NCBI GenBank assembly: GCA_011033025.1
Contig: WFMF01000512.1
Location: forward strand, 54,681-118,680
Source of the DNA: Beroe forskalii
Lineage: Eukaryota > Ctenophora > Nuda > Beroida > Beroidae
Length of the DNA: 64,000 nucleotides
Direction of reading: 5' to 3'
The stretch's first letter is position 1; each line of letters opens with the position of its first letter. Below, one piece after another: positions 1 through 11,858 of this stretch. The position numbers were made by a program, and so were the translations under genes. The notes under the pieces are model-generated. The model worked only from the letters and a program-made list of their open reading frames with translations, was not told the DNA's origin and ran no database searches.

Positions 1-75
1 TCCTTGTCTGCCTTCGGTGGGTGCGCGCTTCGAGTGCGCGCCCACCGAAGGCGAAGGGGTCAGACAACGCCTGAC
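1..75. repeat. GC-rich hairpin repeat, family member 1
   Basis: A palindrome of the CCTTCGG(T/C)GGG type with a GCGC-rich stem is followed by GGGGTCAGACAACG. The same module recurs near 29869-29940 and, inverted, at 30391-30450, so it is a dispersed hairpin repeat cut by the window start. The bases from 76 to 267 show no gene. Confidence 0.55.
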
Positions 76-267
76 AATCCAATCCCAACTCTGGCCGCTA
101 ATATATGCGTTCAGATTGTCCCACTTTTAACAATTTTTTACACTTTTGGCGAAACATCATATGGGGTTGAGAAAATTGGCACAAGATTTAGATACTATAC
201 GATCTAAACAGCACATAAGCACATAGTGAGGCATTCACAGCACAGCGCATATCTGCAGCTACTTATC

Positions 268-1362
268 TTCAAGCCAAATTTTTGGGAAAACATGTTTCTG
301 AGGCAACGGTTGACCCAAAAGGTATACCCCGTGAGCCAACTTTTTGGCCGGGTTTGGTACCACCAGACCCACTGGTGCCGCCGTGGCGCCATGCCCAAAT
401 ATGGGCACAAAATGGGCATATTTTTTCGAAAGCAACTTGGGTGGGATCTCAGGTGTGCAATCGATAGATAATGGTCCCCTGAGTTACCATAAAAAATTTG
501 AAGTCGATATCTCAAAAAATGGCTGAGTTATGACCGAAAAACTTATGCCCATATATGGGCATACGCGCGTCACGCGAGCCAATTCTGGCCCATAACTTGG
601 GCAAATACCAATATTTTTGAATGAAACCAACTTTATTCGATAAGTAGCGTTGAATTATGTATTCTCTGCATGTTTGGGCTTGATTGCTGCTAAAATGGCG
701 ATCCGAGGTCCAAAAAACCTCTAAAAAACCACAAAATCGCCATTTTCTCAGTTCGCGTTTTTTCCAAAGTGCACTTTACTCAAACGCTTATAACTTCGGC
801 TACGATTGATATTTTTGCATAATTCTTTTTTTACGTGAAACTAGACTAAATTCCTCAGATACTAATGGACTCGGATTTTTGAGTTAGGCCTTCAAAAAAT
901 TTTGACGCCAAATTTTGTGGTTTTTAAGAGGTTTTTTGGACCTCAAATCGCCATTTAAGCAGCAATCAACCCCAAACCCGCAGAGAATACACAATTCAAC
1001 GCCATTTATCGAATTAAGTTGGTTTCATTCAAAAATATTGATATTTATCCAAGTTATGGGCCAGAATTGGCTTGCGCGACCCGCGTATGCCCATATATGG
1101 GCATACGTTTTTCGGCCATAACTCAGCCATTTTTTGAGATATCGACTTCAATTTTTTATGGTAACTCACCTCAGATCCCGCCCAAGTTGCTTTTGAAAAA
1201 ATATGCCCATTTTGTGCCCATATCTGGGCATGGCGCCACGGCGGCGCCAGTGGGTCTGGGGGTACCAAACCCGGCCAAAAAGTTGTCCCACGGGGTATAC
1301 CTTTTGGGTCAACCGTTGTCTCAGAAACTTTTTTCCCCAAAAATTTGGCTTGAACCCCCCCA
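268..1362. mobile_element. Palindromic (foldback-like) element
   Basis: Two arms of about 450-465 bp (about 268-733 and 916-1362) are inverted copies of each other around a loop of about 180 bp. Both arms read the same 50-60-codon open frame, but that is only a consequence of arm similarity; no transposase is present. A partial relative lies at about 60596-60785. The outer ends share CAAGCCAAATTTTTGGG. The next 190 bases (1363-1554) hold nothing recognisable. Confidence 0.75.
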
Positions 1363-1554
1363 AGTTTAAATCGTGATAACTGATTTTGACATTATGTCAC
1401 CATGATCAAGTATGAGGACAGTGAGGCCCAATTTTAGCGTATGGTGAAGAATTCAGTCCTTAGACCTAGTCCAGTTTAGAACATGTTTGGAATGTGAAGT
1501 TGGTATGGAACAAGTGCAAAAACCAGCTCATCGTGCGAAAATGGGGTTTGAAGA

Positions 1555-2258
1555 ATTAAGCCCGCAGGCGCAATTCTTGTTTTTATTTGCATGCTAGCGG
1601 CCTCTGAGTGTGCACTGCGCGCGGCGCCAGCGCATCACTCCTGCGCCAATATAAGACAAATCAAGAAGCCGCGTGTTCCATTCAGTAAATGTCCGAGCTC
1701 AAAATTCAGTAGATTTTCTAGCCCAAAATTGTCATGATTTTACAGGAGTTGTACCTATAATTGATCCTCGACAGAGCATGCGGCGCGTTCCGTAGCTGGA
1801 CACGAACAAGCTCCTTCGAATTTCTAAGATTATCTGCAATCCATATCATGATACGGATATGGTTTCATTCAAGCAAGTAGACAATATTATATTGCGTAAT
1901 CAAGCATCCACTCTTATCAATTGAAATTACGTCAGCCGAAACATAGAACGTGATATCGAGCTGACATAATGCTAGCCGCAAAGCCACAGAGAGCACTTTG
2001 TTGATACTTTGTTGATTCTACATGTCGATCTACCTATTGATCCTCGACAAAGCATGTCGCGCATTCCGTAAGGAACGAATTTCTGAGAATATCAGCAAAT
2101 ATCATGATACGGATAAGGTTTCATCCAATCAAGCAGGCGACTCGGCGTGATCTATTACCCACTTTGCTCACCACTGCAGATATGGTGACTGGAGGTCCTG
2201 ACGGGAACTGCAAATTGCCTGGGCAAACTGCAAAATTTCTTAGATTGCAGAACAAATT
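1555..2258. other. Outer flank of left arm, 3' of the gene copy
   Basis: This segment is closely matched by 50011-50707. It contains an internal direct duplication of about 115 bp (about 1741-1880 and 2033-2130), recognisable by TATCATGATACGGATA(A/T)GG and by the shared ATTGATCCTCGACA. Read on the minus strand it would be downstream of the last exon. An AATAAA hexamer on that strand near 1590 could serve as a polyadenylation signal, as in the right arm. TTAA stands exactly at the arm edge (1556-1559). Confidence 0.6.
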
Positions 2259-2402
2259 TCATGGATGTTGCATCAAATCGACAAATCTGCAGTTTGTTCG
2301 AGTGCCATAGCATTCAAGACAAGCCTTATGGTCCTAAGTGCAGTTTGTTTCTTCATCTTCACAAGAAATTAGAAAATCTTGTTCTTCAGGAATTTCTGGG
2401 GT
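2259..2402 (-). pseudogene. Probable last exon of left GT31 copy, with in-frame stop
   Basis: Positional counterpart of 49867-50010. On the minus strand an AG acceptor (CCATAG) precedes a frame that starts in phase 0, matching the phase in which exon 3 ends. The reading begins TPEIPEEQDFLISCEDEE, but codon 23 is TAG where the right arm has TTG (Leu), which would remove the last 25 residues. The other coding differences from the right arm (TTA/CTA and CAG/CAA) are silent. Assignment as the terminal exon rests on phase, position and arm conservation; I do not recognise its sequence as a GT31 tail. It could instead be intronic. Confidence 0.38.
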
Positions 2403-2671
2403 CTATGGTTTTGTAGTTGATATTATGGTTCCAATCAATTTATTCATGTTTGAACCCCTGGCTTCTTGGGGCTGCGCCCCAAGACCCCTGCCCTGTAGAA
2501 AATGCCCGACCTATTCATCTGCCAATAGCTTTTGCGAACGAAGTGGCGCGAAGCGCCGCCGAGTGAGCTACAAGCTGCTAGATTTTCTCGGGAACTGCAA
2601 AATAATCTGCACCTATGACTTTGCTCTGTGATAATTACGTCCTAAAATTTAGAATTTATTATTAAGCAGAC
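2403..2671. other. Intron 3 segment with GC hairpins
   Basis: Mirrored at 49587-49866. Two small hairpins stand out: TTGGGGC-TGC-GCCCCAA near 2470 and GGCGC-GAA-GCGCC near 2545. Open frames here on the plus strand are antisense to the gene copy and are not supported as genes. Confidence 0.5.
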
Positions 2672-4543
2672 ATAATAAGAGAGCACACCAAACTACACAA
2701 CATAGTAACATAGTACACAACATAGTAACATACCTCTGCGTGATAGGAGAGCACACCAAACTACACAACATAGTAACATACCTCTGCGTGATAAGAGAGC
2801 ACACCAAACTACACAACATAGTAATACCTCTGCGTGATAAGAGAGCACACCAAACTACACAACATAGTAACATACCTCTGCGTGATAAGAGAGCACACCA
2901 AACTACACAACATAGTAACATACCTCTGCGTGATAAGAGAGCACACCAAACTACACAACATAGTAACATACCTCTGCGTGATAAGAGAGCACACCAAACT
3001 ACACAACATAGTAACATACCTCTGCGTGATAAGAGAGCACACCAAACTACAACATAGTAACATACCTCTGCGTGATAAGAGAGCACACCAAACTACACAA
3101 CATAGTAACATACCTCTGCGTGATAAGAGCACACCAAACTACACAACATAGTAACATACCTCTGCGTGATAAGAGAGCACACCAAACTACACAACATAGT
3201 AACATACCTCTGCGTGATAAGAGAGCACACACCAAACTACACAACATAACATAGTAACATACCTCTGCGCGTGATAAGAGAGCACCAAACTACACACAAC
3301 ATAGTAACATACCTCTGCGTGATAAGAGAGCACACCAAACTACACAACATAGTAACATACCTCTGCGTGATAAGAGAGCACACCAAACTACACAACATAG
3401 TAACATACCTCTGCGTGATAAGAGAGCACACCAAACTACACAACATAGTAACATACCTCTGCGTGATAAGAGAGAGAGCACACCAAACTACACAACATAG
3501 TAACATACCTCTGCGTGATAAGAGAGCACACCAAACTACACTTGAACATAGTAACATACCTCTGCGTGATAAGAGAGCACACCAAACTACACAACATAGT
3601 AACATACCTCTGCGTGATAAGAGAGCACACCAAACCACAACATAGTAACATACCTCTGCGTGATAAGAGAGCACACCCAACTACACAGCATAGTAACATA
3701 CCTCTGCGTGATAAGAGAGTTACAACAAACTACACATAGTAACATACCTCTGCGTGATAAGAGAGCACACCAAACCACAACATAGTAACATACCTCTGCG
3801 TGATAAGAGCACACACCAAACTACACAACATAGTAACATACCTCTGCGATAAGAGAGCACACCAAACTACACAACATAGTAACATACCTCTGCGTGATAA
3901 GAGAGCACACCAAACTACACAACATAGTAACATACCTCTGCGTGATAAGAGAGCACACCAAACTACACAACATAGTAACATACCTCTGCGTGATAAGAGA
4001 GCACACCAAACTACACAACATAGTAACATACCTCTGCGTGATAGGAGAGCACAACAAACTACACAACATAGTAACATACCTCTGCGTGATAAGAGAGCAC
4101 ACCAAACTACACAACATAGTAACATACCTCTGCGTGATAAGAGCACACCAAACTACACAACATAGTAACATACCTCTGCGTGATAAGAGCACACCAAACT
4201 ACACAACATAGTAACATACCTCTGCGTGATAAGAGAGCACACCAAACTACACAACATAGTAACATACCTCTGCGTGATAAGAGAGCACACCAAACTACAC
4301 AACATAGTAACATACCTCTGCGTGATAAGAGAGCACACCCAACTACACAACATAGTAACATACCTCTGCGTGATAAGAGAGCACACCAAACTACACAACA
4401 TAGTAACATACCTCTTGATAAGAGCACACCCAACTACACATACCACTGCGTGATAAGAGAGCACACCAAACTACAACATAGTAACGTGATAAGAGAGCAC
4501 ACCAAACTACCGCGTAACCTCTGCGTGATAAGAGAGCACACCC
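2672..4543. repeat. 48-bp minisatellite A, left arm (about 39 copies)
   Basis: The unit reads CATACCTCTGCGTGATAAGA on the plus strand and continues with GAGCACACCAAACTAC. On the minus (gene) strand each unit holds the last 23 bases of exon 3, ending CACGCAGAG, then the intron start gtatgtta. The array therefore abuts and is derived from the exon 3 donor junction. Forty-eight is divisible by three, so all frames tend to stay open; short indels shift them. Its counterpart is 45688-48326 plus 49408-49586. Confidence 0.95.
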
Positions 4544-4605
4544 ATGTACGCGTCTTCTACTAGGAAAAGTTCTTGGTTTCCTGAGAAGTGGACAGCCAGC
4601 ATTTT
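4519..4605 (-). CDS. GT31 glycosyltransferase, exon 3 (left copy)
   Basis: An 87-bp, 29-codon exon in phase 0/0. The minus-strand acceptor is CCATTTCAG at 4606-4614 and the donor after GAG is gttacg (GT kept, weaker than the gtatgt of the array). It encodes KMLAVHFSG followed by ELFLVEDAYMGVLSYHAE. The ED-x-Y-x-G block is the C-terminal catalytic motif of GT31 galactosyl- and N-acetylglucosaminyltransferases, Golgi type II membrane enzymes that transfer a sugar from a UDP donor. It joins exon 2 without a frame break. Three differences from the right copy (CTA/CTT, GTA/GTC, GAA/GAG) are all silent. Acceptor sugar and donor cannot be told from the sequence. Confidence 0.85.
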
Positions 4606-4691
4606 CTGAAATGGAAATTTCATACTCTCATAATATTGTGTTAATATTATATCGGGTGGCCCGATAAGTTAACAAAGAATACGTAGTCATA

Positions 4692-4904
4692 GCGATACTG
4701 GCTTGATACTGGTCTGATACTGGTGTGATACTGGTGTGATACTGGCGTGATAATGGTCTGATACTGGCGTGACACTGGCCTGATACTGGCTTGATACTGG
4801 TGTGATACTGGCCTGATACTGGAGTGATACTGGCGTGATACTGGCTTGATACTGGTGTGATACTGGCCTGATACTGGAGTGATACTGGCGTGATACTGGC
4901 CTGG
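4692..4904. repeat. 11-bp minisatellite, left arm (about 20 copies)
   Basis: Tandem TGATACTGG followed by two variable bases, in intron 2 of the left gene copy. The right arm has about 59 copies of the same unit at 44895-45542. No function visible. Confidence 0.92.
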
Positions 4905-5310
4905 ACAGATCGCTCAATTTACCAATATAGTCATGTCTACTTGCTAAGGTTATCTGAGATAAGAGGGAAAGCTCGTCAAGGTCAAGTCCCAGTATAATTT
5001 TCTGTATGACATCTGTGTGAGCTTTGACCAGAACGATTCAGTGCTGAGTTCAAAGTAGCTGAATACTTCGGATGCCGAGGTAGTAGATGAGGCTGAGAAA
5101 TGCCTTGAAGGAAAGCCTCTTCCGTTGTTATGTTGTTGGTGCACTTCTTGCAGATGTTTCACTTCCAAACTCATAGGTATGCAGACTCGGAAGCGGCACA
5201 GGTAACCGCAGCCACATTGTATGTCTCATAACATCCCGTTGGAGGAAGAAGCTGCATCTTCTGAAGAGGTGAGCTGAACGATCTCGTCGTGTGGCCTCGG
5301 TAGAGTAGAA
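4905..5310. other. Conserved intron 2 segment with a 74-codon open frame
   Basis: Mirrored at 44484-44894. Both copies keep an open frame (minus strand 4950-5174 here) beginning MSLEVKHLQEV. The amino-acid differences between arms (for example N/S, F/S, T/N, L/P) are all replacements, unlike the GT31 exons, so this does not look constrained as protein. Confidence 0.5.
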
Positions 5311-6452
5311 GCCTTAGGTCCGCCTTACGTCCGCTGAAGCGAGGCTGCCTTACGTCCGCTGAAGCGAGGCTGCCTTACGTCCGCTGAAGCGAGGCTGCCT
5401 TACGTCCGCTGAAGCGAGGCTGCCTTACGTCCGCTGAAGCGAGGCTGCCTTACGTCCGCTGAAGCGAGGCTGCCTTAGGTCCGCTGAAGCGAGGCTGCCT
5501 TAGGTCCGCCTTAGGTCCGCTGAAGCGAGGCTGCCTTACGTCCGAAGAAGCGAGGCTGCCTTAGGTCCGCCTTACGTCCGCTGAAGCGAGTCTGCCTTAC
5601 GTCCGAAGAAGCGAGGCTGCCTTAGGTCCGCTGAAGCGAGGCTGCCTTACGTCCGCTGAAGCGAGGCTGCCTTAGGTCCGCCTTACGTCCGCTGAAGCGA
5701 GTCTGCCTTACGTCCGAAGAAGCGAGGCTGCCTTAGGTCCGCCTTACGTCCGCTGAAGCGAGTCTGCCTTACGTCCGCTGAAGCGAGGCTGCCTTACGTC
5801 CGCTGAAGCGAGGCTGCCTTACGTCCGCTGAAGCGAGGCTGCCTTACGTCCGCTGAAGCGAGGCTGCCTTACGTCCGCTGAAGCGAGGCTGCCTTACGTC
5901 CGCTGAAGCGAGGCTGCCTTAGGTCCGCTGAAGCGAGGCTGCCTTAGGTCCGCCTTACGTCCGCTGAAGCGAGTCTGCCTTACGTCCGAAGAAGCGAGGC
6001 TGCCTTAGGTCCGCTGAAGCGAGGCTGCCTTACGTCCGCTGAAGCGAGGCTGCCTTACGTCCGCTGAAGCGAGGCTGCCTTAGGTCCGCCTTACGTCCGC
6101 TGAAGCGAGTCTGCCTTACGTCCGCTGAAGCGAGGCTGCCTTGGGTCCGCTGAAGCGAGGCTGCCTTAGGTCTGCTGAAGCGAGGCTGCCTTACGTCCGC
6201 TGAAGCGAGTCTGCCTTACGTCCGCTGAAGCGAGGCTGCCTTAGGTCCGCTGAAGCGAGGCTGCCTTACGTCCGAAGAAGCGAGGCTGCCTTAGGTCCGC
6301 TGAAGCGAGGCTGCCTTACGTCCGCTGAAGCGAGGCTGCCTTACGTCCGCTGAAGCGAGGCTGCCTTACGTCCGCTGAAGCGAGGCTGCCTTACGTCCGC
6401 TGAAGCGAGGCTGCCTTACGTCCGCTGAAGCGAGGCTGCCTTAGGTCCGCCG
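5311..6452. repeat. 25-bp minisatellite, left arm (about 44 copies)
   Basis: The unit is CGTCCGCTGAAGCGAGG followed by CTGCCTTA. Variants contain an extra 10-bp GTCCGCCTTA(G) module, apparently an internal unequal duplication. Lies in intron 2; counterpart 43787-44483 with about 28 copies. Confidence 0.93.
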
Positions 6453-6517
6453 AAGATGAGTCGGCGTTCCTCCAGACTGCCAGAAAGTTTGCGTAAAGTA
6501 ACGTGGATTTGGACATA

Positions 6518-7449
6518 GGGCGTTCGGAAATGATTGTCACTACAGGCATAAAATGACAAATATGACCAAAAATATCAAAATTTCAACATATTCGAGTACA
6601 AGGGACTCTACCAGACTGAATTGCAAATTTTCAGTGTTAACGAAGATTTTTGAGTGGGTCATCTAGCTTGTTTTTTGATTGTTTTCAGGTGCTCCGCTGT
6701 ATGGCGAATTCTACATCTTCTAGGCCATGTTTTTATGGTCCGATTTCACTATTCAGGACATATTCAGGGCCTTCAGGTCCAAAACTAAAGAATAGGATGA
6801 TTGGTTTACATCCGGGGCAAATTTCTGTACAATTTAACCCTGCATTATTGATAATGAGTAGAGCTAAAAAGTGGCAAATTTAACAGTTCAGTAACCGATA
6901 ATGCAGTACACAGCTAGCACACACGTTTCTGATGTTAAGAAAATTAGTCAAAATCTTAAAAATGGTTGTCTCGTGTACGGAAGGGTCTGAACTAATATCC
7001 TAACACGATAACCGAAGGTTTCAAGTTATTTAAATGTTGTATTTCTGGGCAATTGCCAGAGCAAAAGTTGCAACAGCCTTTTCTGGAGCATATCCTTTTT
7101 GAGGTCAAAGCACCCCTTAGGATTATTTCATCTCGACGAAAAACAGTCCATTTGTTCCAGTTAGCATCCACATGTGCTGCAACAGCCTCATTTTGATTAT
7201 CTCACACTTCTTGGGTCCGTTGATAGCCCGTTTTCTTTGACAACGAAATTTGTGGTCAGTTTCGTACAGCGGAGCAAATAATTATAAATTTGAATCTGCT
7301 GTAGAATGGGCTAAGAAAACTTAGTTATCGGTAAAACCCGATTATCTCAATCCAAAAATGTCTGAAAAAAAAGAATAACACATCAAAAAGTCACTCCCGA
7401 CAGTCACTTTCTCCAGAAAATTGCAAGTGACAATCTCTTCCGAACGTAC
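6518..7449. mobile_element. Non-autonomous TIR element in left intron 2
   Basis: Present in the left arm and absent at the matching right-arm site near 43722. The termini are inverted repeats: GGGCGTTCGGAAATGATTGT at the left and GTACGTTCGGAAGAGATTGT (reverse complement) at the right. TA stands at both edges (6516-6517, 7450-7451), with a small ATA difference from the empty site. No transposase frame was found in its 932 bp. A Tc1/mariner-like TA target is possible but unproven. Confidence 0.7.
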
Positions 7450-7969
7450 TAATATATTTTATCAGAAGCTTTTGAGCTTTTGATATTTTGTTACTAGAAA
7501 AATTGGCCTTTACAACAAGGGGAATGGCAAGATCAGTTATTATTACGAGACGGATAAACAACTTCCTAGAAACGTATGCGAACTCGAAACTGGCAAGCTT
7601 TAACACTTTAACATTAAAAACCCAAGACTTGAACATTTATTAAAAACCAAAGACTCACATACGAAATACAGATTGTGGCCTGTAGCGGAAATTTTCCAAG
7701 TGGACTAAAGAGTGTGCGAATTCAAACTGAAATCTGTAAACCTCATGAAATGTTGTAAATTTTCTTCAACTAATCTTTATTAATTCGCTCCCTTCGTAAC
7801 ATGATCTGGACCCACACCAAAGCTACATTGCGCGGTACGCTGTTATCAACGCACTACATAACGCTATGACCATGACAACTTCCTATTCACCTATTTCTCC
7901 TCTTGGAAAATTACTCTTCAAAGATTAGAAAAACATGCGCATGAAAAGAAAGAAAAGAGATAAATCGGT
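7450..7969. other. Intron 2 segment, mirrored in right arm
   Basis: Matches 43230-43722 inverted. An open frame on the minus strand here is broken by indels in the other arm, so it is not supported as coding. Confidence 0.5.
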
Positions 7970-8577
7970 TACTTATAGTGTCACAACTTCACCACTTTAA
8001 GCAGTGACTTACAGTGTCACAACTTCACCACTTTAAGCTGTGACTTATAGTGTCACAGCTTCACCACTTTAAGTTGTGACTTATAGTGTCACAGCTTCAC
8101 CACTTTAAGCAGTGACTTATAGTGTCACAACTTCACCACTTTTAGCAGTGACTTATAGTGTCACAACTTCACCACTTTTAGCAGTGACTTATAGTGTCAC
8201 AGCTTCACCACTTTAAGTTGTGACTTATAGTGTCACAACTTCACCACTTTTAGCAGTGACTTATAGTGTCACAACTTCACCACTTTAAGCTGTGACTTAT
8301 AGTGTCACAACTTCACCACTTTTAGCAGTGACTTATAGTGTCACAGCTTCACCACTTTATGTTGTGACTTATAGTGTCACAGCTTCACCACTTTAAACTG
8401 TGACTTATAGTGTCACAACTTCACCACTTTTAGCAGTGACTTATAGTGTCACAGCTTCACCACTTTAAGTTGTGACTTATAGTGTCACAGCTTCACTACT
8501 TTAAGCTGTGATTTATAGTGTCACAACTTCAACACTTTTAGCTGTGACTTATAGTGTCACAGCTTCACCACTTTTAG
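7970..8577. repeat. 36-bp minisatellite, left arm (about 17 copies)
   Basis: The unit is GTGACTTATAGTGTCAC followed by a variable TTCACCACTTT(A/T)AGC stretch. Each copy contains an imperfect palindrome, TGTGAC-ACTATAA-GTCACA on the other strand. In intron 2; right-arm counterpart 41978-43229 with about 35 copies. Confidence 0.93.
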
Positions 8578-9072
8578 ATGGAATGGCCAAAACACAGTTA
8601 AATGTTGAGTATACATGTGTGTAGTGGCACACCTCTCAATGAGGGAACGTGCCATGGTAATGTGGAGAGTGGATACGTAGGAGTAATGTCTAGCTGTACT
8701 GCAGAGTGGTGTTCTATGTGGTACTTTGGACTCAGGAGCCACGGAGAGTGGTGTTTTATCAAGAAATCAACTATATAAGGAATTCAAGGGAATTGTGAAG
8801 GAAAGGGTTTAAATCGTAGGCTGTAATTGCATATAACGTGGTGATAGCAATGGCCTGTATACGGAGTAAGAATTCCTTCTTTAACAGCAAGGATCTCCAC
8901 TGCCCGGGCCTATAGGCGCATTGCACATAGCCATTACTATAACACGACACATAAGCTGTATATTTAATACCCTCTTCAGCCCTCTTCGGGTTGGTAATGT
9001 TTCCTTACGTTTGACAGTACAGTAGCATTTAATATCCGATGATGCTATAAGCAACACCACCCTAAAGCTTAC
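8578..9072. other. Intron 2 start, left copy
   Basis: Non-repetitive sequence matching 41429-41977 inverted. No exon seen in it. On the minus strand it starts with the gtaagc donor of exon 2. Confidence 0.55.
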
Positions 9073-9163
9073 CTCTATCGCTGGCTTGTTGAGTGTGTAA
9101 CCACCCCCAGAACAGTAAGGCGGGAATTTATCTGGTTCCCACGCAGTCCTTGACACTTCATAC
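9073..9163 (-). CDS. GT31 glycosyltransferase, exon 2 (left copy)
   Basis: A 91-bp exon that supplies the last base of a split Arg codon and 30 further codons. Minus-strand acceptor CTACTTTTCAG; donor GAG|gtaagc. The translation runs YEVSRTAWEPDK then FPPYCSGGGYTLNKPAIE. The W-x-P-x4-P-P-Y-C-S-G-G-G-Y block is highly characteristic of GT31 beta-1,3-galactosyltransferases. Phase fits exon 1 (ends GGCAG) and exon 3 (starts AAA). Only one base differs from the right copy (AAC/AAT, both Asn). Its first 28 bases and acceptor are the source of array B, which sits directly upstream. Confidence 0.87.
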
Positions 9164-11858
9164 CTGAAAAGTAGGTGGCGTTATTCCCACGCAGTCCTTG
9201 ACACTTCATACCTGAAAAGTAGGTGGCGTTATTCCCACACAGTCCTTGACACTTCATACCTGAAAAGTAGGTGGCGTTATTCCCACGCAGTCCTTGACAC
9301 TTCATACCTGAAAATTAGGTGGCGTTATTCCCACACAGTCCTTGACACTTCATACCTGAAAAGTAGGTGGCGTTATTCCCACGCAGTCCTTGAAACTTCA
9401 TACCTGAAAAGTAGGTGGCGTTATTCCCACACAGTCCTTGACACTTCATACCTGAAAAGTAGGTGGCGTTATTCCCACGCAGTCCTTGACACTTCATACC
9501 TGAAAGTAGGTGGCGTTATTCCCACACAGTCCTTGACACTTCATACCTGAAAAGTAGGTGGCGTTATTCCCACGCAGTCCTTGACACTTCATACCTGAAA
9601 AGTAGGTGGCGTTATTCCCACGCAGTCCTTGACACTTCATACCTGAAAAGTAGGTGGCGTTATTCCCACGCAGTCCTTGACACTTCATACCTGAAAAGTA
9701 GGTGGCGTTATTCCCACGCAGTCCTTGACACTTCATACCTGAAAAGTAGGTGGCGTTATTCCCACGCAGTCCTTGACACTTCATACCTGAAAAGTAGGTG
9801 GCGTTATTCCACGCAGTCCTTGACACTTCATACCTGAAAAGTAGGTGGCGTTATTCCCACGCAGTCCTTGACACTTCATACCTGAAAAAGTAGGTGGCGT
9901 TATTCCCACGCAGTCCTTGACACTTCATACCTGAAAAGTAGGTGGCGTTATTCCCACGCAGTCCTTGACACTTCATACCTGAAAAGTAGGTGGCGTTATT
10001 CCCACGCAGTCCTTGACACTTCATACCTGAAAAGTAGGTGGCGTTATTCCACGCAGTCCTTGACACTTCATACCTGAAAAGTAGGTGGCGTTATTCCCAC
10101 GCAGTCCTTGACACTTCATACCTGAAAAGTAGGTGGCGTTATTCCACGCAGTCCTAGACACTTCATACCTGAAAAGTAGGTGGCGTTATTCCCACGCAGT
10201 CCTTGACACTTCATACCTGAAAAGTAGGTGGCGTTATTCCCACGCAGTCCTTGACACTTCATACCTGAAAAGTAGGTGGCGTTATTCCCACGCAGTCCTT
10301 GACACTTCATACCTGAAAAGTAGGTGGCGTTATTCCCACGCAGTCCTAGACACTTCATACCTGAAAAGTAGGTGGCGTTATTCCCACGCAGTCCTTGACA
10401 CTTCATACCTGAAAAGTAGGTGGCGTTATTCCCACGCAGTCCTAGACACTTCATACCTGAAAAGTAGGTGGCGTTATTCCCACGCAGTCCTTGACACTTC
10501 ATACCTGAAAAGTAGGTGGCGTTATTCCCACGCAGTCCTTGACACTTCATACCTGAAAATTAGGTGGCGTTATTCCCACGCAGTCCTTGACACTTCATAC
10601 CTGAAAAGTAGGTGGCGTTATTCCCACGCAGTCCTAGACACCTCATACCTGAAAAGTAGGTGGCGTTATTCCCACGCAGTCCTTGACACTTCATACCTGA
10701 AAAGTAGGTGGCGTTATTCCACGCAGTCCTTGACACTTCATACCTGAAAAGTAGGTGGCGTTATTCCACGCAGTCCTAGACACTTCATACCTGAAAAGTA
10801 GGTGGCGTTAATCCCACGCAGTCCTTGACACTTCATACCTGAAAAGTAGGTGGCGTTATTCCCACGCGCAGTCCTTGACACTTCATACCTGAAAAGTAGG
10901 TGGCGTTATTCCCACGCAGTCCTTGACACTTCATACCTGAAAAGTAGGTGGCGTTATTCCCACGCAGTCCTTGACACTTCATACCTGAAAAGTAGGTGGC
11001 GTTATTCCCAGGCAGTCCTTGACACTTCATACCTGAAAAGTAGGTGGCGTTATTCCCACGCAGTCCTTGACACTTCATACCTGAAAAGTAGGTGGCGTTA
11101 TTCCCACGCAGTCCTTGACACTTCATACCTGAAAAGTAGGTGGCGTTATTCCCACGCAGTCCTAGACACTTCATACCTGAAAGTAGGTGGCGTTATTCCA
11201 CGCAGTCCTTGACACTTCATACCTGAAAAGTAGGTGGCGTTATTCCCACGCAGTCCTTGACACTTCATACCTGAAAAGTAGGTGGCGTTATTCCCACACA
11301 GTCCTTGACACTTCATACCTGAAAAGTAGGTGGTGTTATTCCCACGCAGTCCTTGAAACTTCATACCTGAAAAGTAGGTGGCGTTATTCCCACGCAGTCC
11401 TTGACACTTCATACCTGAAAAGTAGGTGGCGTTATTTCCACGCAGTCCTAGACACTTCATACCTGAAAAGTAGGCGGCGTTATTCCCACGCAGTCCTTGA
11501 CACTTCATACCTGAAAAGTAGGTGGCGTTATTCCCACGCAGTCCTTGACACTTCATACCTGAAAAGTAGGTGGCGTTATTCCCACGCAGTCCTTGACACT
11601 TCATACCTGAAAAGTAGGTGGCGTTATTCCACGCAGTCCTAGACACTTCATACCTGAAAATTAGGTGGCGTTATTCCCTGCAGTCCTTGACACTTCATAC
11701 CTGAAAAGTAGGTGGCGTTATTCCCACGCAGTCCTTGACACTTCATACCTGAAAAGTAGGTGGCGTTATTCCCACGCAGTCCTTGACACTTCATACCTGA
11801 AAAGTAGGTGGCGTTATTCCCACGCAGTCCTTGACACTTCATACCTGAAAAGTAGGTG
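9137..11858. repeat. 48-bp minisatellite B: amplified splice acceptor plus exon start (about 57 copies)
   Basis: On the minus strand each unit is a pyrimidine-rich tract and AG acceptor (CTACTTTTCAG) followed by the first 28 bases of exon 2 (GTATGAAGTGTCAAGGACTG and on) and a 9-base linker before the next tract. The right arm has a single copy (about 41326-41367), so the array expanded after the inverted duplication. Several copies are 47 or 50 bp, so frames change along the array. Open frames of 60-204 codons within it are repeat artefacts. Confidence 0.95.

Noticed and set aside
4950..5174. 74-codon frame conserved in both arms
   Set aside because: Differences between arms are amino-acid replacements, there is no family match, and it sits between two minisatellites in an intron.
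9137..11858. CRISPR array
   Set aside because: Units are contiguous tandem repeats without unique spacers, and the DNA is eukaryotic.
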